DNA of 64,000 nt from Pogostemon cablin. Lineage: Eukaryota; Streptophyta; Magnoliopsida; Lamiales; Lamiaceae. The DNA lies in assembly GCA_023678885.1 (NCBI GenBank), contig CM042994.1, forward strand, positions 21,361,073 through 21,425,072. Reading direction: 5' to 3'. Of the stretch, positions 1 through 10,845 are shown piece after piece. The notes under the pieces are model-generated. The model worked only from the letters and a program-made list of their open reading frames with translations. It had not been told where the DNA came from and did not search any database. Positions within the stretch are counted from its first letter, which is position 1, and every line of letters starts with the position of its first letter. A program made the position numbers and the translations under genes.

Positions 1-764
1 AGCATCCAATAACACACGTGAATCACAGTCCAATCCACTGTAGAATATGCTGATATATTGAACTTTGGATAGCCCATTTTGCGGACACTTACGAAGCACG
101 TCCTTGAATCTGTCCCAAGCTTCATGAAACTTCTCTCCACCACCGATAGCAAATTGGTTAATGCCTTGCTTCATCTTGAACACCTTCGAAGTTGGCATGT
201 ATCTTTCCAAGAACTTCAACTTCAATTGCTCCCAAGTAGTGCATTCAGATGCGTTAATAGTGTCGTACCAATCTCTCACCCTTTCGATAAGCAAGAATTT
301 AAACAAGAGGATCCTCCGTGCATCTTCATGTTCTCCTGCGTCTTTTTGAGTACTTGCATAGCCCAAGAACTTGTTTAGATGCTTCTGCAGATCCTCAAAA
401 GACCCTCCTGAAAAGGAGTTTCTTTCTATCATGCTAATAAGAGCGGGGTGAAGATCGAAGTCCGCATTAGCCCCCCTTGCTCCTAGAAGCCCAAAGTGTC
501 CAGCCCCGTTATTCTTGAGACTTTACGGAAGGCCAGATTGTCCGGATTCGCTGCCATGTTGACTGTCTCTAATTCCAAATTAACTTCGATTGCAGCTTCA
601 ATTGTTGGCGAATTTAGCACGTCAACTTCAACTCCAAGGTTAAGAGCTTCAATTGGATCTACGTTCTTATTCTTACCACTCTTCTTCTTCTTTTTCTTCC
701 TCGATGACGCTCCGATCTCCGGATTATATGGTTCTAATTCACCTTTCTTTGATCTTGTAAGCAT
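1..764 (-). pseudogene. Athila-type Ty3/gypsy gag, N-terminal part, frameshifted and cut by the window edge
   Basis: Read on the minus strand from an ATG at 764, the product starts with a TRSKKGELEPYNPEI-like segment and a lysine-rich run near residues 23-28. A stop at 483-485 ends this frame. A shift of one base near 490 restores a long reading frame that runs to position 1. That part has the plant retrotransposon gag core: TWEQLKLKFLERYMP near 210-255, followed by FHEAWDRFKDVLRKCP near 105-155. Gag forms the cytoplasmic particle that packages element RNA. The leader, primer-binding site and 5' LTR lie just to the right in the same orientation, so this is the 5' part of one element whose pol would lie outside the window. 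The lineage is assigned from the gag start and the primer-binding-site type. It is non-functional here because of the frameshift. Confidence 0.85.
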
Positions 765-851
765 ACACCTGAAAAGATTAAGAGTTAGAACAACAAAACA
801 AGAATTAAAATAGTCCTAATAAAACTAGAAATAACAAAAAGATATTTTAAG

Positions 852-870
852 CCATCCCCGGCAACGGCGC
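852..870 (-). other. Primer-binding site of the Athila-like element
   Basis: The minus strand reads GCGCCGTTGCCGGGGATGG, almost the standard Athila primer-binding sequence (TGGCGCCGTTGCCGGGGA). It lies a few bases inside the predicted end of the LTR and about 90 bases upstream of the gag ATG, the expected order for LTR, primer site, leader and gag. Confidence 0.8.
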
Positions 871-878
871 AAGAAACT

Positions 879-2836
879 TGATAGGCGTTTTCTCAACACA
901 CAATTAATCATCAAGTATGAAGGATATCAATCGTAGTTTCGAATGTGACCAAGTTATATATAGAACCCAAGGGACGAATAAATATCAGTTTATATTTTAG
1001 TAAATTATGACTATGTTGGTAATTATAATGGTTGTGATATTGGAATTAAGTAACAACTATTAATTGAAATAGCAAGTAAAAATAACAAGAATAAGAGTTA
1101 AGAGAGTTGTGATCAAGTAAGATAGTAGGTAGTTCGTTAGGTAATCCAGTTCCACTTATTAATTCATACTTTCATGTGACGGTGTCCGACTCTGCCTTGT
1201 GGTTTATGGACGCATCACTAAACCATGCAAATTCACTCTATAGACACAAGTAAATATGCGTATGATACATGTGAATATCCTCGGAGCAAGATGTATACTT
1301 TACACCCCTTTCTAGGTACTATTATAATCAATATTTCCCGTGCACTTAGTACTCTAACCCGATTTGATCTCACTTTATAGGTGCTATAAAGTTATACTCT
1401 TTATCCTACTTATTAACCCGAATATGATTCAATTAACAAATATTCATATAAGATAGTTCTAATAAGACTTCGAAATCCCTTCACTTAGAATTATAACATA
1501 AAACCCCGCTCAGCAGTGAACACACTCAACCAATAACCAAATTATGTATTCAGACTCTACACAATAATTATTGATGCACAAAACGACCATGAGTATGGAT
1601 TAAAAATGCGCAATCTTATATAAAATAAACCACAAGTAGTGTTGTACGGAGTTTACACACGAAAGACAAATTAACTCATGAAACCTTCATAACCCTAGAA
1701 CTACCGAAGCGGCTCTAGCCCATGATTGATCTAAGAACAATCATGGTTAGTTGGACCAATCTTACTTGAATCTCCAGCAAAATCTCTGTCACAGCCCCTC
1801 CGGAGGATGGATGATCGCTCTCTTCTCAACTCTACGTCTCCACGTCTTCTTGTATGATGGATGATCTCTCTACTGCTGCATAAGCCTTCTTTTATACTTG
1901 TAATCACGTCTCCTAGTCTTGGCATGGGCTTTTTAAGTGATCAAACTCATTGACGGTGTAAAAATACGGATATGATAAGTTTCCGAGCATCGATTCGACT
2001 TCAGCAACAGGTCGAATTGACCACCACAAATCGAATCGGAAGTCGAAGCAGCCTACTGTAAGTCCTAGGTGCTCGATTCGACCAACTGCCCTGGTCGAAT
2101 CGAAGTGACGAGGTCGAATCAGCATTTCTACCAATCGATTCGACCTCGATTAGACCTGATGCCAAGGTCGAATTCCCCTATCGTGGTCGAATCCACATTC
2201 TTCTCGTGTTGTGCTGCCAATTCATCCTGAAGGTTGGTCGAATTGATCTCCTTCAGGTTGAATCGCACTCCTGCTTCGCCCAATCGGATGGCTTCGACTT
2301 CCTTTCTTTAGTTTCCAACACTTCCACTCCGATTTTCTTCGAAAAACCACTCAAATAACTCCAACAACACCTGATACATGCCTTTTCACAATATATATCG
2401 GTTTACAACCGATTTCAACCTTCAAACACTCCATAATAGCACAAATTCAAGCACAAGATTCGTGAATTAACACACTCATCAAACCCCCAAACTTACATGT
2501 TGCTCGTCCCGAGGCAACGCAATCAAAACAAGGAGTTTTGTATAATTCACGAAGATCACCAAGTACAACACATATTACATATGCAATTTCATCAATTAAA
2601 GACAATTATTTCCTGCATCATACATATCATTCATGCAAAACATTACTCAATCACATTACCATTCGGAGTACGAAGTCATCAAGCTCACAAGATAAATGTT
2701 TACTCTCTCACTCAAGTGCTAGTTGTACTTAATAGGTTAGTGTATACGCTCATACTCAATCCATACTCACGCGTAATCATAAGCTTGGCAAGGGTCTTAA
2801 AAATCAACTCACAATCAACTTATTATTAGGATCACA
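879..2836 (-). mobile_element. 5' LTR of the Athila-like element (minus)
   Basis: The LTR end at 879 (minus strand ...CCTATCA) is fixed by the adjacent primer-binding site. The outer end near 2836 is an estimate based on a TG dinucleotide. About 1.96 kb fits an Athila-type LTR. A TATA-like TATAAAAG lies near 1890-1900 on the minus strand. Upstream of it, at 1985-2290, is a cluster of GTCGAATCGA-like palindromic words (see findings). The U5 end contains the GATATCC sequence also found near the U5 ends at about 24.0 and 49.1 kb. Several short ORFs inside are accidental. Confidence 0.7.
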
Positions 2837-3104
2837 AATGACTTGTTTTTGGGTTGTAATGTTAGCTCTTTGGAAATGGTAGAAAAATTTAGATAAGTGA
2901 CTCAAACACTAGTAGAGAGTTACCTTGGAGGTTCTTGCTTTCTTCATTGGCTACATATTCTCCTCCAATTTCTTCTTTTGCACTTGCAATTTTTGAATTT
3001 TCCTTCTCTTCCTTGCATCAACATTATTTTTCTTTCGATAACTCGGGTACATGTGGGTAAGTTTATTAAAAGAAAAATCTGACACTTTCAGTGTTTTTTA
3101 GAAA
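2837..3104. other. Unassigned spacer
   Basis: No gene or clear repeat is seen between the Athila LTR and the copia integrase fragment. It is probably a remnant of one of the flanking elements. Confidence 0.4.
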
Positions 3105-5310
3105 TTGTGTATGCAGGTTGAAAAAGTAAAAGGCATTCTAGTGAAAAGAACCAGATCAGATCTTGGAAAAGAATTCGAGAATCAGCTGTTTCATGATTTT
3201 TGTGACACAAATGAGATATTCCATGAGTACTCATCTCCTAAGACTCCTCAACAAAATGGTGTTGTTGAAAGGAAAAATCGGACTCTTCAGGAAATGATTC
3301 GAGTGATGCTTATTTCCAAAGGAATAGCTTTGAAATGATGGGCAGAAGTCATGAACACAGCGTGCTACCTTGGTAATCGAGTCCATGCTCGTCATGAATT
3401 GGGTAAGACACTATATCAGCTCTGGAAAGGTAAAACTCCCAACTTAAAACACCTTCATGTTTTTGGATGCAAGTGTTATGTCTTGAATGGTAGAGAAGGA
3501 CGTGGAAAGTTGGACAGTAAAAGCATGATATGGTGCTTCTTGGGATATTCAATAAATAGTCAGGCATATAGAGTTCTGATTATCAGAACAAAGTGTGTTA
3601 TTGAATCTTTTAATGTTGATTTTGATGATACAGAACCGATGATCAATATTGTTCCTTCTGAGGTAGTGTCTCTGCTTGAAAAAGGAAAAAAATCAAATTC
3701 CACAGACTGAGGAGTCAGAAGAAGAAAGTGAGAGTGAATCAAGTCCCAGAATGAAAGACCCACCTTTGAAGATTCAAAATGATCATCCTTCGGAAAATGA
3801 TTAATGTTTCTCTATTTTCGTGTTTTGTTTCCAAATTGGAGCCCAAGAATGTTAAAGAAGCTCTAAATGATCCAAATTGGATATTTGCCGTGCAAGAAGA
3901 GCTCGAACAATTTGTTAGAAATGATGTCTGGGAACTTGTTCCAAGACCTGCAGAACACATTGTCATTGGGACAAAATGGATTTTCAAGAATAAAACAGAT
4001 GAGCATGGAACTATCACTTGAAACAAGGCTAGGTTAGTTGCTCAAGGATATACTCAAGTCGAAGGGATTGACTTTGATGAAACATTTACCCCAGTTGCTA
4101 GACTTGAGTCTGTCAGATTATTTCTAGCTGTAGCATGCCACCTTGGGTTCATTGTTTATCAAATGGATGTGAAAAGTGCATTTTTAAATGGTTTTATCAA
4201 AGAAACAACATACGTTTCCCAACCAAAAGGATTCATTGATCTTGAATTCCCAGATCATGTGTTCAAACTAAAAAAGGCTCTGTATGGCTTGAAACAAGCA
4301 CCCAGGGCTTAGTACGAACAACTAACTAGTTTTCTTTTTGCTAAAGGATATGATCGAGGGGGAGCTGATAGAACACTGTTTTTTCAAAAGACAGGAAAAG
4401 AAATCATGATAGTTCAAATCTATGTTGATAACATAGTATTTGGCTCTACTTCTGAGAAAAAAAGGTTAAGGAATTTGTCAATCTCATGACCTCTGAATTC
4501 AAAATGAGTATGGTAGGTGAATTGTCTTACTTTCTTGGATTGCAAGTTAATCAGTCAACCTAAGGGATGTTTATCCACCAAACCAAATTTGCAAAAAATC
4601 TTGTGAAGAATTTTGGATTGGATAAAGTCAAATATTCTAAGGTGCCGCTTGGTCCTAGAGAATCCTTGTCTCAAGATTGAGAAGGAACATCGGTTGATGA
4701 AACTCTGTCCAGAAGCATGGTTGGTAGCCTTCTTTATCTAACTGCCTATCACCCTGACATTTCCATTAGTGTTTGTTTGTGTGCCAGGTATCAAAGTTCA
4801 CCAAAGGAGTCTCATCTGAATGCTGTAAAGAGAATAATAAAATATGTTGCAGGAACATTAGAATATGGACTCTGGTATTCTAATGACACCAATGCTGATG
4901 TCCGTGGATTCTCTGATGCAGACTGGGCAGGAGACACAGATGACCGAAAAAGCACTTCTGGAGGGTGTTTCTTCGTTGGTAGTAACCTTATGTCTTGGTA
5001 CATCCACAAACAAAATTGTATCTCTCTTTCTACGGTTGAAGCAGAATACATAGCTACAGGTAGTTGTTCCTCCCAGTTAATTTGGATTGAAAAAATACTT
5101 GTTGATTATCAGCTGAAACAAAAAACCCTTTATTTGTTTTGTGATAACACAAGTGCCATTAATATTTCCAAAAATCCAGTTCTCCATCAAAGAACCAAAC
5201 ATATTGATATTCGATTTCACTTTATTCGAGAACTAGTAGAGGAAGGAATTCTTTACATAGAACACATTTCCACTGAGAAACAAGACAAATATTTTTACAA
5301 AAGGCCTTGA
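3105..5310 (+). pseudogene. Ty1/copia pol (integrase, reverse transcriptase, RNase H), SIRE/Maximus type, decayed
   Basis: The integrase core is recognisable from 3110 to about 3700, with SPKTPQQNGVVERKNRT carrying the catalytic Glu region. An in-frame TGA lies at 3336-3338. A shift in an A-run near 3688 leads into an acidic Glu/Ser linker. Reverse transcriptase follows from about 3835: TKWIFKNK, then a TGA at 4019-4021 where related proteins have Arg, ARLVAQGYTQVEGIDFDETF, YQMDVKSAFLNG, and a TAG near 4312 in place of Trp in the APRAW motif. The catalytic box reads YVDN rather than YVDD. RNase H (4717-5310) keeps FSDADWAGD, STVEAEYIA and CDNTSAI. Gag, protease and the 5' LTR are missing. The FGST sequence after the YVDD box and the downstream third ORF favour the SIRE/Maximus lineage. 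It cannot encode a working polyprotein. Confidence 0.92.
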
Positions 5311-5969
5311 TACTCAAAGATTTATATCCCTTAGGAAATCCCTGGGAATCTGCTCTATGTAACTCCTTTTGCATTTAGGACTAGGCATTTACATGACGGA
5401 TATCTCTTTGTTCCTTAGCTGATAATCTTTGGTTGATTTGAACATCTTTTACTCATACAATTTAGGCTACCTACTTGAAATGATGTATAGGGAAATACAT
5501 CTTTATTGAAAAGGGCTACATACATAGAAAATTAAAAATGAGGAATAAGCCGCTGTATTTGGGTTTATCTCTTGAAAAAAAAGAGTTGTAAGAATGGGTA
5601 AGCAAATTCATATGTTCTCAGTACATCTTCTACATGAACAAATCAAAATTCATTCTAAAGGATATTTGTTTCAAGCAGTTATAAGGTGGAGATGTATTTT
5701 AAAAAAAGGAATTTATTTTTATCTCGAGATTTACTTGATGTTCTTTTCAAACTTAGATATTCAGTTTGGACCAAATTGTCATCTGTTTTTCCTTAGGCAT
5801 TTTCCCTCCCCTTTTTATATTTGGTTTATATCTGTCAAGGTTCCTTGGAAATCGTGGGATGGTTTGAGAAGATTATTTCTCTTATATATCTCTGATCGTG
5901 CAATCATATCATATCACACTCTTCCTCTCTCCATTTTTCTTACCCTAATCCGTTCATCTTCTCTCACCA
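5311..5969. other. Spacer between pol and the envelope-like ORF
   Basis: AT-rich sequence internal to the copia element. The ORF at 5594-6013 has no recognisable domain. Intervals of this kind are normal between pol and the third ORF in SIRE-type elements. Confidence 0.5.
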
Positions 5970-7120
5970 TGGTCTGCCAAAAGCAAATTGATGCTCTGGT
6001 TCTCCTATTTTAAATCACAACCCTACTCTTCCTTCTTCGCAAACTTCTGATTTTTCATCTCCATCTCGCCGGGAGATTATTGAAGTCGATGAAAATACGG
6101 TTTACAAGCCACAACGTTCCGCCAGAAAGAAACAACCTTCTTCCAGTGCTCTGGTTCCCGTGTCCACTGTTCCTCACTCTCCTTCTCCAGAAGATGTTTC
6201 TGAGGCCATTTTCGTGAGAAATTCAAGATCTAAGGAGTTCTACTTTGCTTCTCCTGCACATCAGTATGAAACCTTTCTAGATCTGGTGTTTCATTCCAAA
6301 CGTAATATCTGTGTCTCTAATTTTGATAAATTTAGGATTATGCCTATGCTTGAGTCTTTGGACTTCTGGGTACTGTTACTGGTCTTAAATCTTTCTGTTC
6401 CAAAATCATGAGAGAATTTTACTCTAATCTTACTCCTGATATTGGTGATGTTGACTCCCCTCGCTTTCAAACTGTGTTTTGTCGTAATCGTGTGTGAAGT
6501 TCTCTCTACTGGCAAACTGACAATTTGGCCATCTGCTGGGTTGTCTCCCTCTGATTTGGGAACCACTTTTAACCTTCTCCATGAAATTGCTATACGCAAT
6601 TGGACTCCTACTAAGAATAAGTCTCATTTGACGGTTTCGCAAGCTAGGTTTGTTCATGCTATTGTTACTAAGGGGAGATTGGACTATGATCAGATTGTGT
6701 TTGATATCATTATGGGGTTCTCAGGAAAAGTTGATGGTTCTAGATTTCTTCCGTTTCCTTGTACTATCTGAAAACTTTTAAGTGATGCAGATGTTCGGTT
6801 TAGGGATGGTGTGGATACTCTTGAAGATCTGCCAGACGAGTTGAAGATTTCACAGAGGGTGGCCAATCTGAAGGAACGGGTCCTCGAATCTATCTCTCCA
6901 CAGATTCCAAAGTGACTGTCGATCTGCTTTCTATTCAGGCTACTTTAAATGTACAGGTTGCTCGCATGGATGTACTAATGGAAGCCTTGGCATGAGCTAA
7001 GGGGGAAAGGCAAAGGGCTGTTGTTGGGACGTCCACGTCCGCGTCTCCTGGAAAGCTAAAGATGAAGATGGTTAAAGAAGAGGATGAAGATAAGGAGGAT
7101 GATGCTGATGATGACTCTGC
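5970..7120 (+). pseudogene. SIRE-type envelope-like third ORF, frameshifted
   Basis: Downstream of pol is a broken reading frame resembling the 'putative plant transposon protein' / envelope-like ORF of SIRE elements. A possible ATG lies at 5970. Ser/Pro-rich and basic sequence covers about 6015-6180. A frame shift near 6370 gives a segment with KIMREFYSNLTPDIG, and a second near 6497 gives a segment with NLLHEIAIRNWTP and an Ala-Arg-Phe-Val-His-Ala-Ile stretch, ending at 6769-6771. An acidic Glu/Asp-rich segment follows at about 7060-7110. The protein's function is not established. It is sometimes compared with retroviral envelope proteins on weak grounds, and no signal peptide or transmembrane segment is evident here. 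At least two frameshifts make it non-functional. Confidence 0.7.
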
Positions 7121-7340
7121 CCTGAAAGATGTTGTGATGAGGATCATTCCTCTGCTAATTAAACACTCTGCTACTTTTTTAAACTCTGTTTATTTTGTGA
7201 TGCCCTGTGAACTTAGATTCTTGTACTTTTGTTTTTGTCTCGTTGAATGAACGTTGCTTTATCTTCTTCAGTGGTATGAATGGTTCTTATTATGTTGCAT
7301 GTCTTACTATTTTCTTTTGCAGTGTAATATGTTGCTCATG

Positions 7341-8004
7341 CCAAGAGGGAGTTTGTTGGCTTGGCTATAATTGTCATTTTATTTTGTCATGAGCACATAT
7401 TTTGCTGTATGGTATGTTTCCTTATTTTTACAGGAAAAGATACTCCAAAGAGATTGATTGATGTATACAAGGAAAGGGAATATCTCTACAGGTCATAGTG
7501 ATATTACCACAAATTGATTGAGTTATTTTAAGCAAAGCCTTGAAGAGGATTGCGGAACAGATTTAAGTTGAGTGAAGATCTGATTAGAGGCCAGGGACGA
7601 CAACAATCTTTATAAAAGAGGATGAATATTGCTTCTTTGAATAACGATGATTGAGCGTGAAAAAGAAAAGAGTTCTTTCAATCTTGAGTTTTATTAGTCA
7701 AGTCCTTTTTTCGTTGGTTTTTATAAAAGGGAAGCTTGTTTTTTTTATTCTGTAAGAAGTTCTTTGCTCAAGAGGGATTCTTGATCTTAAGTCCTAGGGA
7801 TAGACTAAAACTAGAGTTAGATTCAAACGTGACAAGGAGCTGTGATAGGGTTGTCTAGTTATTGTCAAGAGCTTGTTGTAAATCTAATGGATAGTTTTGA
7901 GGGAAGGACGGAGTCTTCCCGTTCCAATTCTATGATGTTTTATAACAAGTTATTTTCATATTTGTCTATAGAACATCTAGATTAAGAATTACAGACCGAA
8001 CACA
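7341..8004 (+). mobile_element. Polypurine tract and 3' LTR of the SIRE-type copia element
   Basis: A purine-rich CCAAGAGGGAGTT at 7341-7353 is followed by TGTTGGC at 7354, the usual polypurine-tract to LTR junction of this lineage. The LTR is estimated to end with ...GAACACA at 8004, giving about 650 bp. No second copy is present in the window to confirm the ends. Confidence 0.6.
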
Positions 8005-8421
8005 ACTTTAAGTTTTTTCGCGGGTAGAGACAATTCAATTTTTAAAATTTTAAAAATATAATAATAATAATTTATAGTAATTATTTTAGTTTTAATATGA
8101 CATGTTCTAATTTTATGTTAAAATAATAAATAATGTGCACACGAAGTGTGTGATAGTATTATTATTGTAGTTTTCATTAAGTAAAATATCTTTATTGTAG
8201 TGTGAGAGATGTAAACTGAATTTTCGAAGTATAATCTATCTATCTATACATATATAAAAGCAAACATAAATTTCTACTTTTGTTTTCAATTTTTTTTCAA
8301 TTTTACTCTATTAAAAAATAATTCAATTTTAATCTTGACCGTCCAATTAATGTTTTTGATTTCAATAATAAAATCTAATTTAATTATACTAATAATAATT
8401 GATTTTGTTATTTAAATTTTA
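8005..8421. other. AT-rich sequence with a possible Helitron 5' end
   Basis: No gene is seen. The sequence at about 8236-8265 (TCTATACATATATAAAAGC) resembles the TC-starting 5' ends of plant Helitrons. A Helitron helicase remnant lies 6 kb downstream. Any connection is inferred. Confidence 0.3.
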
Positions 8422-8595
8422 CTCCCTCCGTCCGGTTCTATGGTATCCATTTACTTTTTGCACGTGTCTGATTCTATGGTATCCATTTGCTTTCTGCACG
8501 TGGATTAAAGAGTATTATTATTATTATATGATAGATACCTTTGAAGCGAACGCCAGAAATAGTAAAATAAATATCTTAGAAACGGACAGAGGGAG
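8422..8595. mobile_element. Stowaway-like MITE
   Basis: The terminal inverted repeats CTCCCTCCGTCC / GGACAGAGGGAG are flanked by TA on both sides, the Tc1/mariner target. The interior contains the GCACGTGG word seen in several related copies. Confidence 0.85.
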
Positions 8596-8658
8596 TACTT
8601 TTTTATTTAACAATATAAATTTGGTAAATATAAGAGATATTTTTGGCATATTTAACTA

Positions 8659-8920
8659 CTCCCTCCATCCCGTAAAGAAGTTTACAATTATTGTAGATAC
8701 GGAGTTTAAGAAAAAGTTGTTTTTTGGGGATAGTTTGATATTTTTAGGTAATAAATAAATTATAAAGTAAGTTTTGTGAGTTGTAAAGGGGTGACAATTT
8801 TGAAATTAAAGTGTATTGTGGGGTTATTGATTTGTGTATATTTCCTTATTTAGGAGTGTGAACTTGTTTATGGGACGGACAAAAATAGAAAGTATGAATT
8901 TGTTTATGGGACGGAGGGAG
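8659..8920. mobile_element. Stowaway-like MITE, 262-bp subfamily
   Basis: Ends CTCCCTCCATCCC / GGGACGGAGGGAG with flanking TA. It is the same length (262 bp) as, and closely similar to, the copy at 10584-10845. A third copy is nested at 44829-45101. Confidence 0.9.
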
Positions 8921-8989
8921 TAATTTTTAATCCATATATGATTAATTTAAATTAATATATCAATCAATATTCATATATTATAATTTAAT

Positions 8990-9468
8990 TTAGGGTCACT
9001 TACTAAGGGGTACACAAAAAAATGCATAATTGCTTTAAACTACATGACTCAAAGCACTATTACTCCTAACTACACAATTATGACTGTAATACCATAAATA
9101 CCCCTATATGTTTGCACAATTTGTCTGCACAAATTGATTTTGCACAATTTGGTTATGCACAAATTTATTTTTCACAATTGTTCAGCATATTTTTATTTTT
9201 GCACATTTTAAATTCCGGCAGCAGGCGGCGGCGAGCAGCGGCGGTCAACGCTCGGTCAACGGCGATTCGATCGCCGATCAACGGCGATCAACGACTGATC
9301 AACGCCGGTGGGTGGGTGAGGGGTAGAGTTGTTGAAAGTGTATGGAGTATAATGTTATATTTGGTATTTTACTTTAATATTTTGTATGTGAGAGTAATTA
9401 TTTAAATTCCATGTATCTAATAGTAATTTTTTTGGTTAAAAGTGTGTATCTATTAGTGATTTTCCCTT
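8990..9468. mobile_element. Mutator-like MITE with a GC-rich core
   Basis: Imperfect inverted ends (TTAGGGTCACTTACTAAGG at the left, a related sequence inverted at the right) are flanked by a perfect 9-bp direct repeat TAATTTAAT (8981-8989 and 9469-9477). The interior at about 9220-9310 is very GC-rich, with repeated GATCAACG/GGTCAACG words, unlike the AT-rich surroundings. The ORF across this core has no known domain. Confidence 0.6.
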
Positions 9469-10583
9469 TAATTTAATATACATAGGACATATGATTTTCC
9501 TTTGATTTCAATCAATCATAAAATTTAATTATACTAATAATAGATTTTATTATTTAAAATTTAATTTTTTATTGATTTAATTTAACAATATAAATTTGAT
9601 TAATTTTTAATCAATATATGCTTAATTTCAATTAATATATCAATTTTATTTTTATTAGAATCGTTTCTATAAATATTTATTTTCAATCACAGTCGTTCAT
9701 TCATTAAAATCATTCTATATAAATCTTTTCAACTTAATCAAATTCTTACTTTCTCCTCTTTTTTTTTCTCTCTAATAATTTTTATTTTTCTTCTCTTTAA
9801 CAGATTCTACTTTCATATTATATTATTCATAATTTACTCTAATTTGTTTTGTCTTTTATACATTTATTTGATCTTATATATATGTTCAATCATTCTCCTA
9901 AATGTATCATTATAATTTTTAATTTTTTCGTTCATTCATTAAAATCATTCTATATAAATCTTTTCAACCTAATCAAATTTTTACTTTCTCCCCTTTTTTT
10001 CTCTCTAATACTTTTTCTTTTTCTTCTCTTTTACAGATTCTAATTTCATATTATTTATAATATACTCTAATTTATTTTGTCTTTTATACTTTTATTTGAT
10101 CTTATATGCAGGTTCAATATATAATTCTTCTAAATGTATCATTATACATTTTAATTTTTTGTTATCTTATTTTTTTTCTCTTCGATTTTTGTGTGTTTTT
10201 TTAATAATTCTATAAACCCTATTTTTATAATTTAATTTATTTTATCTTCTTTTATACATACTTTTATTTGATATTATTTTTAGGTTCAATTATTCTCATA
10301 TTTGATCTTATTCTTTTTGTTTTTTTCTTTAATGCTTCTTCTTTTTCTTCTCTTTTATAGATTCTACTTTCATATTATTTATATTCTACTCTAATTTGTT
10401 TTGTCTTTTATACTTTTATTTGATCTTATATACAAGTTCAATCATTTTCCTAAAAATATCATTATACTTTTTAATTTTTTGTTATCTTTTTTTCCCTTCG
10501 ATTTTTGTGTTTTTTTAATAATTCTATAAACCATATTTTCATAATTTAATTTATTTTATCTTCTTTTATACTTTTGTCTGATA

Positions 10584-10845
10584 CTCCATCCGTCCCATAA
10601 AGAAGTTCACAATTACTGTAGATACGAAGTTTAAGAAAAAGTTATTTTTTGGGGGTAGTTTGGTATTTTTAGGTAATAAATAAATTATAAAGTAAGTTAT
10701 GTGAGTTGTAAAGGGGTGACAATTTTGAAATTAAAGTGTATTGTGGGGTTATTGATTTGTGTGTATTTTCTTATTTGGGGGTGTGAACTTGTTTATGGGA
10801 CGGTTAAAAATAGAACATGTGAATTTGTTTATGGGACGGAGGGAG
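10584..10845. mobile_element. Stowaway-like MITE, 262-bp subfamily
   Basis: Ends CTCCATCCGTCCC / GGGACGGAGGGAG with TA on both sides. Same length as, and very similar to, 8659-8920. Inserted within the T-rich array. Confidence 0.9.

Noticed and set aside
1731..2134. Minus-strand ORFs of 64 and 73 codons
   Set aside because: They lie inside the LTR and over the palindrome cluster, with no homology or conserved start.
9112..9405. 97-codon ORF with an Arg/Ala-rich middle
   Set aside because: It crosses the GC-rich cassette of a MITE; composition explains it and no domain is visible.
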